Source: Hofstenia miamia
Lineage: Eukaryota; Xenacoelomorpha; Acoela; Hofsteniidae
Length of the DNA: 64,000 bases
Direction: 5' to 3'
NCBI GenBank assembly: GCA_900660155.1
Contig: CABFPE010000019.1
Location: forward strand, 1,314,727 to 1,378,726
The notes under the pieces are model-generated. The model did not search any database, had not been told where the DNA came from, and saw only the letters and a program-made list of their open reading frames with translations. How positions within the stretch are numbered: position 1 is the first letter of the stretch; each line of letters opens with the position of its first letter. A program made the translations under genes and the position numbers. Shown here piece after piece: positions 10,974-23,320 of the stretch.

Positions 10974-11044
10974 TGATTCAGTGGGATTCGAACCCGCAAC
11001 TTCTGTACATGTGTACAGATGTGTTTATCTTACACCACGAATCA
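10974..11044 (-). tRNA. tRNA-like sequence, probably a pseudogene
   Basis: On the minus strand the acceptor stem TGATTCG/TGAATCA gives 7 pairs with one G-T. The D arm is GTGT/ACAC with a 7-base loop that lacks GG. The T arm is GCGGG TTCGAAT CCCAC, and the B box GGTTCGAATCC matches consensus exactly. The anticodon region is a near-perfect palindrome (TCTGTACACATGTACAGA), leaving an 8-base loop and no sensible anticodon. There is no T-run downstream. It looks like a decayed tRNA or the head of a tRNA-derived repeat. Confidence 0.35.
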
Positions 11045-11159
11045 GATATGCATTCTGAAAATGATGAAATCACGGCGTTGTGTGACTACAGTAAAAAGCT
11101 GAAACCTTTTCGCGTCCAGTCTGAACCATCTATAAACTAATAAACGGTATAATAAACAT

Positions 11160-11443
11160 TGTGACGATTTCTAATTGTCTAGAGACATCATAGTATTTCA
11201 GGTTTTCTTTGATGAGGTTTGCCCATATAATATCTTGACTTCCTGCAAATACAGTGAGGTTGTTTAACTTCTTTTTGTGAAGTTTTTCTTTTAGGTTGGC
11301 TACTTGTTGGCGGATGGGGCGACTTTTCTTGTAGATGACTTCCAGGGGGTGTTTGGTGTTGAACAGGAGCCGGTACTCTTGGTCAGTGTCTCATAACTTT
11401 GTAGCGGCGTCCTTGAAAGGTTTCATTTTCTTGAAGTTAATTA
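11160..11443 (-). pseudogene. Unrecognised protein-coding fragment running into the gap
   Basis: On the minus strand a coding-looking frame enters from the N gap and continues for about 90 codons with one internal break. It has higher GC than its surroundings and a lysine-rich, regular composition (for example RPIRQQVANLKEKLHKKKL and GSQDIIWANLIKENLKYYDV). The charged helical stretch could be coiled coil. It resembles a mobile-element protein in style, but I do not recognise the family. Confidence 0.4.
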
Positions 11444-12443
11444 NNNNNNNNNNNNNNNNNNNNNNNNNNNNNNNNNNNNNNNNNNNNNNNNNNNNNNNNN
11501 NNNNNNNNNNNNNNNNNNNNNNNNNNNNNNNNNNNNNNNNNNNNNNNNNNNNNNNNNNNNNNNNNNNNNNNNNNNNNNNNNNNNNNNNNNNNNNNNNNNN
11601 NNNNNNNNNNNNNNNNNNNNNNNNNNNNNNNNNNNNNNNNNNNNNNNNNNNNNNNNNNNNNNNNNNNNNNNNNNNNNNNNNNNNNNNNNNNNNNNNNNNN
11701 NNNNNNNNNNNNNNNNNNNNNNNNNNNNNNNNNNNNNNNNNNNNNNNNNNNNNNNNNNNNNNNNNNNNNNNNNNNNNNNNNNNNNNNNNNNNNNNNNNNN
11801 NNNNNNNNNNNNNNNNNNNNNNNNNNNNNNNNNNNNNNNNNNNNNNNNNNNNNNNNNNNNNNNNNNNNNNNNNNNNNNNNNNNNNNNNNNNNNNNNNNNN
11901 NNNNNNNNNNNNNNNNNNNNNNNNNNNNNNNNNNNNNNNNNNNNNNNNNNNNNNNNNNNNNNNNNNNNNNNNNNNNNNNNNNNNNNNNNNNNNNNNNNNN
12001 NNNNNNNNNNNNNNNNNNNNNNNNNNNNNNNNNNNNNNNNNNNNNNNNNNNNNNNNNNNNNNNNNNNNNNNNNNNNNNNNNNNNNNNNNNNNNNNNNNNN
12101 NNNNNNNNNNNNNNNNNNNNNNNNNNNNNNNNNNNNNNNNNNNNNNNNNNNNNNNNNNNNNNNNNNNNNNNNNNNNNNNNNNNNNNNNNNNNNNNNNNNN
12201 NNNNNNNNNNNNNNNNNNNNNNNNNNNNNNNNNNNNNNNNNNNNNNNNNNNNNNNNNNNNNNNNNNNNNNNNNNNNNNNNNNNNNNNNNNNNNNNNNNNN
12301 NNNNNNNNNNNNNNNNNNNNNNNNNNNNNNNNNNNNNNNNNNNNNNNNNNNNNNNNNNNNNNNNNNNNNNNNNNNNNNNNNNNNNNNNNNNNNNNNNNNN
12401 NNNNNNNNNNNNNNNNNNNNNNNNNNNNNNNNNNNNNNNNNNN
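11444..12443. other. Assembly gap (1000 N)
   Basis: Exactly 1000 N, the conventional size for a gap of unknown length. Open frames running through it have no meaning. Confidence 0.99.
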
Positions 12444-15274
12444 CTTAAACATACATATTCCAAGTGAAGTAAATTCAATCTTGAACCGCTATTAATCAAT
12501 CGATGAAGGTATAATTTCCTACTGAACGGGATATTAGAATTTGGACTATCAGATGTATACAATTTTTATTTAAAGATCTATTTGCCACTTAAGCAGAAAA
12601 TGGTTGATGTACAAAATATATCTCCAGATAGAATTTCTCATCTTGTTGATGTCTTATGCAATGTTGTTCATATTGCGTAATTGCTCTAAACGCGGACTTC
12701 TCTTTAATCGAAAATATAGTTATGATGTTTTTATACATGATTGAAATTATTGTTGTTTTGTATTTCAAAGAAATGCACAGTTAACTTCGAATATCAATGA
12801 TTATACAAGTTGAATTTCGTCCTTTCGCATGCTAAATTTAGAAAATAGCTAATGTCCTAAAACCCATGCAGTTATGCACAATATATATATTTAGATTTAA
12901 ACTACTTTTAATTATAGAGAAAAATGTAAATGCTAATTTTAATTATTCATGACAAAATTCAATTATCAATATATTTATATATGAGATCCTCGGTAGTTTT
13001 CGATTTTGCTCAGTGATGCACAATCTATATTTCCCCCTTTAGCAATTTTGGATTTAATTGTTGAAAGCGTGAATTTTATGCAATTATTTTGTTGCTTCTT
13101 AATTCATTAAGCATTGATTTTCAAGAAAAAGGCATTTTAGTTCGAGTTTTTCATATTTTGCTTTCTAAATTTCTCAAAAAATATGAAAAAGTTACATTTG
13201 AAAATTCATTACAAAACTTTTTATACGTATGTCTAATAAAGGATGCTCGCTTAGTCATTTTTTTCTTTAGACGGCAACTAAATAGTCAATTTTTCAAATG
13301 CATTTATTAATTTGCTGGAGTTCTTAGAAAATTGTACACCAAATTGTTAAGAAGCGCGGTTCCTATTTTTATGCTCTTTCGCTTTTAAGTATACTTGCTT
13401 TTGAGGAAGCTGTGTTTTAGTTAATAATTTTCACTGGCAATATCACAATAATTTAACACTCCCCGACCAATTCAAGATCATTTAAAAATATCAGTTATTG
13501 GTTAGACCATGTTCAAACTTTCTTTAGTGCAAAACACCATTAATATAATATTTACACAGTTCTATATGCTTACTGAATTTCAAAGAATACATATAACCAC
13601 ACTAATTTAATTACATGTTTACGTAATTTGCAAATTAATATAACTATTCGTACAAACGAGTTAACTTCAACTGGGTGTATGTGTAGAATGTATATAGTTA
13701 ATCATTTTTAATATCAAATTATGAAATGAAATTACCTCTGTTTGAATTGCAAATAGTTTTGAGGCGAGTATTGCGTTTCATCATAATAAAACTATTTCTC
13801 CTTTTCTGGAAATTTTCCCACTTCAGATAATTTAAGACAGATGAATTTGGGAGAAACGAAATGTATTTTTAATATAATGCATGGTGTAGCTTTGGTAGTT
13901 AATCATGTTCGTTTCAAGGATATAGTTGCCTTGCAGATTGGAAAAGAAAATTGATGTCTACGTAGCAGCTTGTTTAAAACATAAATGGCAAAATATCATT
14001 ATATACGTTGTAATCGGCTTTTCAACATTCCTCAACAGGAGAGATAATCACGCACTAATGCTCTATGACAATAAAGTCATGAATTTCGCAGCTTTTATCA
14101 GTGTGAATGGTCCAAATGTAAACAGCGAGAATTTCCATTATCGAAGAAAGTAATTTCCAAATCATTGACATCGTTGTCATTGAATTTTTTTAACATGTTA
14201 AGGACTTTTAATATTGGAGTATTTTAAACGCGTATCTTGAAAAGTGAATTAAGAAAAGCTGGGCAAGTGTATATTCCGTTGTTCAATTGGTACAGAATTG
14301 TGTACACATGAGCCCATCCATAGCTATAGATTTGGAAGAATATTTTGAAAATGTTTGAAATTTTGCACATTGGGAGTAAACATAGTGGGTAGCAAGCACA
14401 TTTAAAATCGAAACTACATAAAAATATGAAAAGTGAGGTTTTAAAAGTAGAGGCAGCTTTTAAAACCCAGTTTTTAGCCCTCAATTATCTCCAAGCTATG
14501 CAAATACACTTGTAAATTTACCTAATATATATTAATTGAGCAATTAAAATAACGAAGCCCTTAATAGAACTAAGGTGAAAGCGCTTATTGTCACTAAGTT
14601 ATAATCAGCTGTAAGTTTTTTCCAGATTATGGTGAACTCATTCGTAGGAAAGATTGTGGCTCCGAACTATAGTGTGGTGCCTTCAATTTGTTCACATTGA
14701 CTGAAGTTTAAATGCTAAAAATTATCTCGTTTTATCTGTGGCGACAGTGTGTCATTTACTGTAGAAAATATTCTATCAGTACTGACGATTAGAGCAAATT
14801 TTGGATTAATATCATCGGCATTTCATTAAATGGTTTTTTCCAATAGGCATTGCATTAATTACTTAATAGCAGATATTTCAAGAAATCCTATATTTTGGTA
14901 TTAACTTACTTAAAGATATAGACTAGATTGCCGACTAACTTCTGAACAGATAAAAGGTATTAACTGTATTCGTTCATTATTTTAACAGTTTATTTTATAT
15001 TGAAATCTTTATTTTTTCAAATTGAACAGTATATTTTTTCTAAGCTGTTTTGAATCTATAGTTCGGCAATCAGTTTTTTTGAAAAAACTACCAATTTTTT
15101 TCTCCTTTGGGTTTGTTGTATTGAATATTGTATATTCGTGATTTGTTTGCAATAGAGCTCCAAGCTGAGGAAGTCCTTGATGTAGACGGATTTGAATTGT
15201 GATCTGTCTCCACAAAATATGCTTGGGATTTTGCCAAATGTCTCCACATTCTGTCCACTAGCAAAACAGATTCA
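12444..15274. other. No gene recognised
   Basis: AT-rich sequence with reading frames no longer than about 90 codons and of biased composition. I see no RNA gene, repeat pair or domain. Confidence 0.5.
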
Positions 15275-15312
15275 ATAATAATAATAATAAAGGACTTTGT
15301 TAGCTGCTGTGA
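15275..15312 (-). mobile_element. Short LINE 3'-tail fragment with (AAT)n
   Basis: Read on the minus strand, this matches the 3' end of the adjacent LINE copy (AGCAGCTAACAAAGTCC versus AGTGGCTAATAAAGTCC near 15697) and ends in an (ATT)n tail. The plus-strand LINE fragment follows at once in the opposite direction, so the junction is a rearrangement or nested insertion. Confidence 0.5.
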
Positions 15313-15735
15313 AACTATCTGTGTTCAAGTCCATTTCTCGCGCCATTCTTTTATATGCTTCTCCCTGTTTAAAGCATCCTCGTGACTTCTTCCACTCCAT
15401 GAAACGGTTCCAAACGCGTGCTTTCAAATTGATCTCTCCCTTGTCGCTCTACTTTCATGCCTGTGATCTGTTAAATCATGTGCTCACTCGCACATAAAGT
15501 TCTCTAGTGAATGATGTTGTCACATTCTCTGTTTGCCGTCCCAAGAAACATCACAGCCTTGACTCTTTTTTTCATACTTGTGCTGCTGCTAATTACATCT
15601 TGACTCAACCTTCCAAGTGCCATTGAAACCTTTATTTCTTTCCTTTTTGCAGAGCCCTTTTTCCAATTCGCCTACTCCTCCATCTGCCTTCAGTGGCTAA
15701 TAAAGTCCTTCATTATTATTGTTTTTATTAGTAAA
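15313..15735 (+). mobile_element. LINE 3' fragment, plus strand, 5'-truncated
   Basis: Encodes the C-terminal part of a non-LTR reverse transcriptase protein. FKSISRAILLYASPCLKHP matches the region after the catalytic domain where LINE proteins read 'Y-K-S-x-x-R-P-x-L-x-Y-A-S-P'. SMKRFQTRAFKLISP follows. The frame then breaks, and the fragment runs to a 3' end with AATAAAG and an ATT-rich tail near 15700-15735. The same 3' region is found inverted at 15760-16120 in the neighbouring copy. Confidence 0.75.
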
Positions 15736-15759
15736 AATATAAACATAATAGTCCAGTTT

Positions 15760-17735
15760 CACGGCAATGAGGCGAAGTGGGAGAGGGGAGAAAAGACATC
15801 AAAGATTTCTTCAAGATTGGGGGAGAGGAAAAATATTATTGCCTTTGGAGAGTTGAGAGTCAAAATGAAATTAGCAGCAGCACAAGCATGACTGAAAAAC
15901 GAGTAGAGGGTGCGATGTTTCTTGGGATGACGAACAGAGAATGTGACAACACCATCAGAGCAAGTGGAGCGTTAATTAGAAAACTTTATGAAATAAAAGG
16001 AACAAGGTCTAATTTTCAAATGAGCAAATGATTGAACAGGAGGAGATCACAGGCATGAAAGTAGACAGTGGAAGAGTGAAGAAATTGAGAAAGCACACTT
16101 CTGCAACCGTTCCGTGAAGTGGAGCAAAGCCTGAGGAAAGGCAGATCAGAAGGGGAGACATAGAAAAACACGTCTTGGTTCGGCTAAAATCAGGATGATT
16201 AACTTAAGACCATGTAGACAAAGGCTCGAGATCGGGGTTAATATTAGAGGCGAAAGAATTACCAAAGTTGAAAATCACAATGTCGTCGACGTACAGTAGT
16301 TAGAATGAGTTGAGGACAGATTGAGGAAGGTCGTTAATAGCAACAAGGAGGAAGAGAACAGCGTAAACAGAACCTTGAGAAGCAACACTAGAGACAAGGG
16401 CAGTAGAAGAAATAGACTATTTGATTTTGACACACTGATGATGATTGCAGAAGTAAGACTGAAAAGGTTCGCTGAAATCAGCATCTAAGCCAAATAGACA
16501 TAATTTGTAAAGAATAGAATTAGTGAGGCGATCTAAAGCTTTAGAAGTGTCAAGAAAGATAATGCAACCAGGATCATTACTATCAGAGTGGAAATAGCAG
16601 TTTTCAATCAGAGTGAACAGGTTAGTAATGGTAGAATGACCAGGATGGTTACCTTGCTGAGAAGAGGAGCACGTAACAGAAAAAGCGCTCAAAGATGACG
16701 AAATGACTTGAGAGGAGGGAAGCTGATTGGATTTGAAGAGCAGACAGATCCAGGATGTTTTTCAGCAAGGCAGAAAATGCATAGAGGAGCCAATGTAGAA
16801 TAAGAGATTGCACGCCGGATAGCAAGGACCAAACAAATTGCAGGACTTAAGCATGAGAGTGTTGATGCCGTTGTCACATAGGCGAATCAATGGGGAGTTG
16901 GTAGGTGATCCAGGGCAGAGAGACAGGATCAGAGAAATGCAAGGCATTGAGGATATCCGCTTTCTCCAGATCCGAGTGAGCAGAAAGAAGATTGATTCCA
17001 TTTCAATCTGGAGAGGTCAGGCTTAAAATGAAGGGAACGCAAGAAAGAATAAGAATCTTGAAGAGATCCGGATGAGAAGCTGGAAAGCAGAGAGAGTTTG
17101 TTGAATTCCATGAAGTTGATGACATTTTTCTGTGAGAAAAGAGTTTTTCAAAGAATTTGAAGGACTGGATCGGCGTTTGAAAGATTCCAGTTTATTCAAA
17201 GAGTGTACAGTAAGTCGCTTTTTGCGACTTCGAGGAACAAATGAAGAAATAACTTGGTGAAGAAAGATATAACAGTCATCAGCAGAGAAAGAGTCGTTAA
17301 AAGTAAGGAATGGAGAAGAGAGCAACATTTAGAGATACAAACTCACTGTTAGATCGATCATATTGAGGAGCAGCTGGACAAGCAGATGCGGTAATAGAAT
17401 TGACACACAGGTTGAAGCGAACAAGTGACTGATCAGACAGTTTAACTGAACAGGAGCCACAGAAATGTCAGAAATGTGATCAGGATGAAAGCACAAAATC
17501 AAGTCAAGCAGGGAGGAGCAGGAAGTAGGAGAAAATACAAGTTGTTCAAGAGATAAGAAGGCAAATATATCTAGAGCGGCTGACTCATAGGCGTCATTAG
17601 TAAAGTGCATTCCAGCAAACATTAGGAATGTTGAAGTCACCACAGATGAGAGATGGAGGAGTGGGAAATCAAAGTTGACGAGAGGGAGAGTGATTGACTG
17701 ATCACTCGTGGGAACAATGACCGTTTTAGGTAAAA
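15760..17735 (-). mobile_element. LINE (non-LTR retrotransposon) with endonuclease and reverse transcriptase remnants
   Basis: Read right to left. The C-terminal half of an APE-type endonuclease has GDFN (17630-17641), then ALDIFAFLSLEQLVFSPT, then a degraded SDH motif (SDQSLV, about 17420). A linker follows, then reverse transcriptase blocks: GHSTITNLF, IIFLDTSKALD (about 16550), VASQGSV in place of VPQGS (about 16390) and the catalytic YVDD (16282-16293). The C-terminal region and 3' end match the plus-strand copy next to it. The order endonuclease-RT without a visible RNase H, plus an ATT-type tail, suggests a CR1/Jockey-like clade, but that is not certain. There are several frameshifts and stops; the 5' end is truncated or lost beyond 17735. 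Confidence 0.85.
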
Positions 17736-17739
17736 TTTT

Positions 17740-18809
17740 CGTCTAATATTTGACATATTTTGTCTGTAAATGCAAAAAAAATATGTAAAGATAAGCTGGC
17801 AGGAGAAAAGTTGTTGAAGCCCTTGTAAATGTTATTGATGATTAAATTTTGATGCATCACTACATCATTTGTAGTGATACCTAATCTCGCTAAAAATACC
17901 AGATCGTGATTACTCTTAATCACTGCAATTGAAAAATTTTGGAAAATTATTTTATAAAAAAATCTGATTTCAGGTGGTGTTTACACAAATATTTGTTTCC
18001 GTCGATTTTCATTTATTGCAATTTGTTTTGGAAACCATGCGATTTATGTACAATTTAGTAATGCAAGAATGTTGAATTTTATATATTACAAATGTTACAG
18101 GAAACAATTTGAATGCGAGCATCGAATAATTTTATTGGTGTCAAAAGTATCAGATCCAAAGTATTTCCATAGTTCTGTTCATTGAAAATTTTCATTTTTT
18201 ATTACTTTTATCTGTGAAATTATCGAACTTGTCTTTGTGGCCATCTGCCGAGATTCATCATAATTGACGTAATGATAGAATTACAACGACTTCAAACTGA
18301 GTATTTTTTCCATGTGTCTAAATTAAATAACCTATTTTGACAAAAAAAAATGTAATTTGGAACTAGCAAAATATAGAAATTTTGGGCGAAGGTATAGAAT
18401 AGGGTGCACGCTGAGCACGCGGATAAAATAAACATTAATACAAGGTAAATGCAATAACATACGTAAAAAGCTTAAAAAATCATGTATATATACCAATAAC
18501 ATTGCATAATTAACCAAATTCGTAGTAAATTTTAGATGGCGCTTTATACAGAAAAATCTTAACCATTGCGACTTGTACATATGTGGATTACCCACATAGG
18601 CACCGGGAGCGAAGGGCAAGAGGGAGCAGCTGCTCCCTTTCCATTCATTGTGAGTTGATTCAATTGATTAGAGTTTTATCAAATCGATGTTCTTAATAAT
18701 ACTTGATTTAAATAAATTTAAAATGTATTTTAGTATTGCGCTAAGTGTATTGGGGAATATTTTTACTGCATGAAATAAATTTATGCATTTTTCAATTCTA
18801 ATGTATATA
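17740..18809. other. No gene recognised; one perfect palindrome
   Basis: AT-rich sequence. A perfect 18-base palindrome, AGGGAGCAGCTGCTCCCT (18621-18638), lies in a short GC-rich island (18596-18650) that differs from its surroundings and may be a repeat remnant. Confidence 0.5.
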
Positions 18810-19508
18810 CAGGGTAGGCGGAAAGTAACTCCCTATTTTAAATTACTTATAAATTATATATAAATTGTGACTGCTTTGTAATATTTTATTTTTTCTCTCA
18901 AATGGTACAATGTTATTGATAGTATTATTTTTAATTTCAGATAAAACTATAACATGGCTCAGCGTTTAACACTTCATGAGCGTGCCCAGTTTGGCAATCT
19001 GTCGTACGAGTTCAACGATGGTGGCGGACTATTCACGGACCACGTGGCCAAGTGGATCCGAAAACAGTCAAGAACTTTCACGCGAAGTTCATGACCACAG
19101 GATCTGTGGTAGATGTTCACTGGAGTTGACACCCTTCGGCATCCACAACCCAGGAGACAGTGCACGCAGTCCAAGCAATGTTTCAGCGTAGTCCAGGAAA
19201 GTCAACTCGCCAGGCAGCTCGGGAAAGTGGACTCACCCGCTACGCAGTGAGAACTGTGCTCAAGAAAGAGTTGAGTTCGGAGAAATCATGCTGACTTGGC
19301 ATGAGGAGCGGCCCCATCTCTTCAGCAAAATCCTCTGGAGTGATGAGGCGGTGTTTCACGTCGGAGGCTTTGTCAACCGCCACAACTGCCACTACTGGGT
19401 AGGAGAGGATCCTATGATGACAGTTGAAAAACAGCAAAATCGACCCAAAGTAACGGTGTATGTGGTATCACCTCAGATAAGGTTGTAGGCCCATTTCTTC
19501 TATCACAT
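18810..19508 (+). mobile_element. Tc1/mariner-superfamily (IS630-type) transposon fragment
   Basis: Begins at a TA followed by CAGGGTAGGCGGAAAGTAAC, typical of the 5' end of such elements. The first ATG (18954) opens MAQRLTLHERAQ. Pieces in three frames follow: FMTTGSVVDVH, QETVHAVQAMFQRSPGKSTR and RQAARESGLTRYAVRTVLKK (helix-turn-helix region, like the DUF4817 HTH families). Next come FGEIMLTWHEERPHLFSKIL and WSDEAVFHVGGFVNRHNCHYW, which hold the first catalytic Asp. About 25 codons are missing between the HTH and the DDE start. The copy stops near GPFLLSH, without the rest of the catalytic domain or a right end. It is dead. Confidence 0.8.
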
Positions 19509-22368
19509 TGCTTCGGATAATCAATATAGTTGGAAAATAAAATCTCATCTGATTGTTCGCTTTAAATTAAATGAATAAGTTTACTTAAAAGGAAATTGCT
19601 TTGAAATAAGATATTTTTTCAACAAAAACAGGTTTCTAAAATATCACACGTGCAAAAATGTTGTTGCCCCTCCTTTAAGAAGTTTCTTACGGCGGCCTTG
19701 ATTGCCCACATTATTTAACGCAACAGCTAACTCTGAATTGAATCAATCTCTTTAGGTTATTGTACCTTTGTGATCAAAATGTTAATTACAACCGAACAAC
19801 CAATAGATTTAAATTTCAAAACGAGATACTTCGTTAAATTTACTAAGCAATTATAATTTTTTGAGTAAAACTTAATTGAAGAACTCGTTAATTGACAAAA
19901 TTATCAAATCGATTGCTTTAGAATTGTGTGAAGAACTACATGCTGTTAGGTGCAAAGCAAGTGAAATGATCCTGCTTTTGATCATTGCTTTATGAAGAAT
20001 CCGTAAAACGACTACATAATCAACGATACAAACCGAAACTAAAAAGGCGATTTCTCGTTTTGAATCAATTTGCACAAAATGGGTTCTTGCAATACATGCT
20101 TCAATTATAAAAGGCCTTATGTTGAGTCCCATATACATGTCCAATAAGTATGAAAATATATGTTTATGCGTTATACTTAATGCATATAACACTTTGATGA
20201 AATTTATTAAAATTTTCAGTAACAAGTAACAATTGCATATCGACAGGCCCATGGTTATTGCACCCACCGATACTGTACATCCGCACAATTCAAAATATAT
20301 TTATAACAATATTAGCAAAATGTATATTTATGCATTAAAAAATTATGCAACGCGGTTACGCTAGATATAAATTCCGTACTAATCGGTAAATAAAATATGA
20401 AAATAAATACTAATCGGGAGAACAAATTCTCTAAAAGTTCCAATTTATATAAAAATCAAGTAAGAAAGACTTGTTTACACTAAAATATGTATAGATTTAC
20501 ATTAATGTACATCTTTATCTTGCATTTGGGTTAATAATAGAATATACTTTTAGATCGTGTAATTTGTTTAATAATAGTTAATTATTTTATGAATTTCAAG
20601 TTTTCTGTGCATTTATATCGCGATTTTTTATGTGTTAATGTCTTATTCANGTTTTCTGTGCTATTCTCCTTAAATATGTACCGCGTGCTACGAATTTGGT
20701 TAATTATGCAAAGTTATTGGTCAGTCAATGTGAAAAATTGTAACTCCACGTTCTTTCAAACCAGCTATCCAATTAGATCTAATTGACCTTCACTTATTTT
20801 AACAAGAAACACTAAAATAACACAAGATTCAAGTATTCCAAGAAATAAGCAACATCCTAAGAGGTTGGTGATCCTAAATCCTGGTCATCGCTAAGAACAA
20901 ACAATGTGCTGCAACAGAAGATTCACAGGAAGAAAACTTTGCTATATATCCTGCAAAAAATAGTATTGTATTGATTAGCCATAAATCAAGCAACTCAAGT
21001 CGGAGAAAACAGAATGTGCTGAGTGTTTACATACACTTGCAGTTGTGTATCAATGAGTAAACAAATGACTGAGAAGCCTCTTCCAACCTTATTTTTTTAA
21101 AATGCAGACTTTATTGAAACCATTATCTGCTACTCAGTAAACAGAATCAATGCATTGCTTAGCAAATTGGCTAGCAAAACTTCTGATTGCTTACATTGAA
21201 TGTTTTCTCGTCAGTAATTGTGTAATTGCTTATCAATTTATCAAATAAACTATATTTAAATTATATGAAGTGTCTTTCTAAATAGTCTAATAAAGCAATG
21301 GTAATTGATGATTTTATGTCTAAACTCGTAAGATTTCGTATTTTTTTTTAAATTCCATTCAGAAATTTAGTTTTAACAATATTTTCTTTACATTGGAAGA
21401 ATGTTTTCTATTTCACTAAGCGTTTCAAATTCAATAGCCATTAATTCATTCTAATGCCAAATTCACAATTTTATGCTAATTGTGGATATCAATTACAACA
21501 GTGACTCAACTTTGTTGATCAATTTAATTCGCATATTTTAAATATCTTGATTAAAAATATTTTTCGTATTTTGTACATTTGAAAAAAATATGGTAAAAGT
21601 CACACAATATAATTTTTATGGTTTTGTTGGTAATTTATTGAAAGTTCTGGTTTTTATTAGTACAGGATGTAACAAAGATATCTGATGGACCTCTAATTAC
21701 TTGCATGAAACCTCGATTATTTTATTGTTACTATTTTAAAAGGGTCTTTGAATTGTGTATATGCCTATGCTTACTAATATGCGTACAAATTTATTGGATT
21801 TGCATATTTCATTACTTTTATATTTAATCACAAAAAATATATATTATTTTGTGTTGCATTTTCATGAGCATAGAGTTTCTTTTGCATGAGTCCTGAAATT
21901 TCTCTTGCATGCTTATCATCAGTTTATATTTCGATTTCTGGAACTTTGTGTGTTTTCTATTTAATGGTTTACTACATGTATTAGATAAAATTATAAAACT
22001 GAGATAGTTTGTCAGCGCAACCAAGTAGGTTTTAAAAAGTAACCCATAAAATGTACATGACCATTAACAGAATTTGGATTTTCTCAATGCCGAATATTTT
22101 AAAACTACCCTGTGCATTTTTTGCAAAGTTTTTACAAATGCAAAGCTCTAAATTAAATTTAATTTCTATTCTGTTTTAAGGATCAGATATTTATGGATAT
22201 CGTCCATACAAGGGGACTGGAAGAAATCAAACTTTGATAAATAGCCAAGTTGTGATTTTAAAGTTAGTGAATATCCATTTTTACTGATAGTGTTTGGGAG
22301 TTTTTGATAACCACTGTATAAGTACAGAATGAGCGTAAGCTTGGAAGCAAATACAAATGTGCATTATA
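19509..22368. other. No gene recognised
   Basis: AT-rich. A 138-codon minus-strand frame (20288-19872) is rich in Ile, Leu and Cys with no motif and reads like chance. A single N at 20650 marks another probable contig join; the bases GTTTTCTGTGC occur just before and just after it. Confidence 0.45.
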
Positions 22369-23320
22369 CAGTTGCAAAAAAATATATCTAACATTTTATA
22401 GTTTTGTATTGTTTTATTCAAAATACCCACGCCCCTTTACATTTAACTACAGCCTACAATTTTCTCAGAACTCCTTTTAACGCACCATGCAACTGTTCTT
22501 GAGGGATTTCTTGCCAAGATCGCTGAAGAGAACGTTTTAAGTCGTCAATGTTCCGATGAGGTTTACAACAAGCCTTTGCTTCAGGAATGGACCATACAGA
22601 AAAGGCCATTAGGATTAAGATCTGGGGAGCAAGAGGGCCACATTTCTTTTGACCAAAACCACCAGTTTTGACTTACATTTGCTATGTGTAGTGTTGCGCC
22701 GCCTTTTTGAAATGTCAACAGAGTGTCTTCACCGAAGTGATCCTTAGCAGAGTAGAACATTGACTTCAGAATAGTTTCAACATAGTCTTTAGCTTTAATT
22801 TTAGCGCCTTGATCAACTAAAATTAAGATCTCCAGGTTTTTGAAATGGCTGTCCAGACCATTACTGACGCGGGTTTCATCATTCTGTAAACAGTTTTTTT
22901 GATCGTATGGGATGTTTAACATTTCTACCGATTATTTTGTCATTTCTTTGATTGTGAGCCCTTTCGACTGTGAAAGCAATCTCACCGGCTGTGCCAGACT
23001 TCAGCTCGCTTAAAAAAGTTTTACTTCTCTCTAATCTTTTGATGACAGAGCCTGTCTTTTTTGGAGGGTGAAAGATGTCATTTTCAGGTCTTCGTTGACA
23101 ACTCTTTTGAGGGTTCTGTTATTTATACCAGCTTGTATGGCCAATAAACGCATTGACCTCTTTGAACGATCAGGAAAATCTCCTCTTTTTTGAATCGCTT
23201 TGTAGCCTTCCAAGCACTCGATCTTGCAACTGAAAGATTCTTCGCAATGACGGAATCTTACTTTCCTGTATGGTGTATTGCAGTAAGGGCTCCTTTTTTG
23301 TCTGAAATTTTTTAATTGAT
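22369..23320 (-). mobile_element. Mariner-like transposon fragment
   Basis: The left end is a TA followed by CAGTTGCAAAAAAATATA, in mariner/Tc1 style. On the minus strand: an HTH region (KKGALTAIHHTGK, then VIAKNLSVARSSAWKATKRF); MRLLAIQAGINNRTLKRVVN and EDLKMTSFTLQKRQALSSKD; then LSELKSGTAGEIAFTVERAH. In this last block the S-D-E-K segment with the first catalytic Asp has been deleted. LVDQGAKIKAKDYVETIL, KDHFGEDTLLTFQKGGATLH (catalytic Asp of the QQDGAP block replaced) and WPSCSPDLNP follow, with a C-terminal part EAKACCKPHRNIDDLKRSL reaching about 22440. There are multiple frameshifts and stops, and no right end was identified. Confidence 0.85.

Noticed and set aside
11335-12562. Long open frames spanning the first N gap
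   Set aside because: They exist only because Ns contain no stops; the real flanks do not code for a joined protein in these frames.
18332-18619. 95-codon minus-strand frame
   Set aside because: Phe/Leu-rich composition without motif; AT-rich chance frame.
19872-20288. 138-codon minus-strand frame
   Set aside because: Hydrophobic, no recognisable motif, no splice support; likely chance in AT-rich sequence.
20589-20786. Repeat of GTTTTCTGTGC around the N at 20650
   Set aside because: The shared string is only about 11 bases; too short to call a duplication, though it may hint at a contig join.
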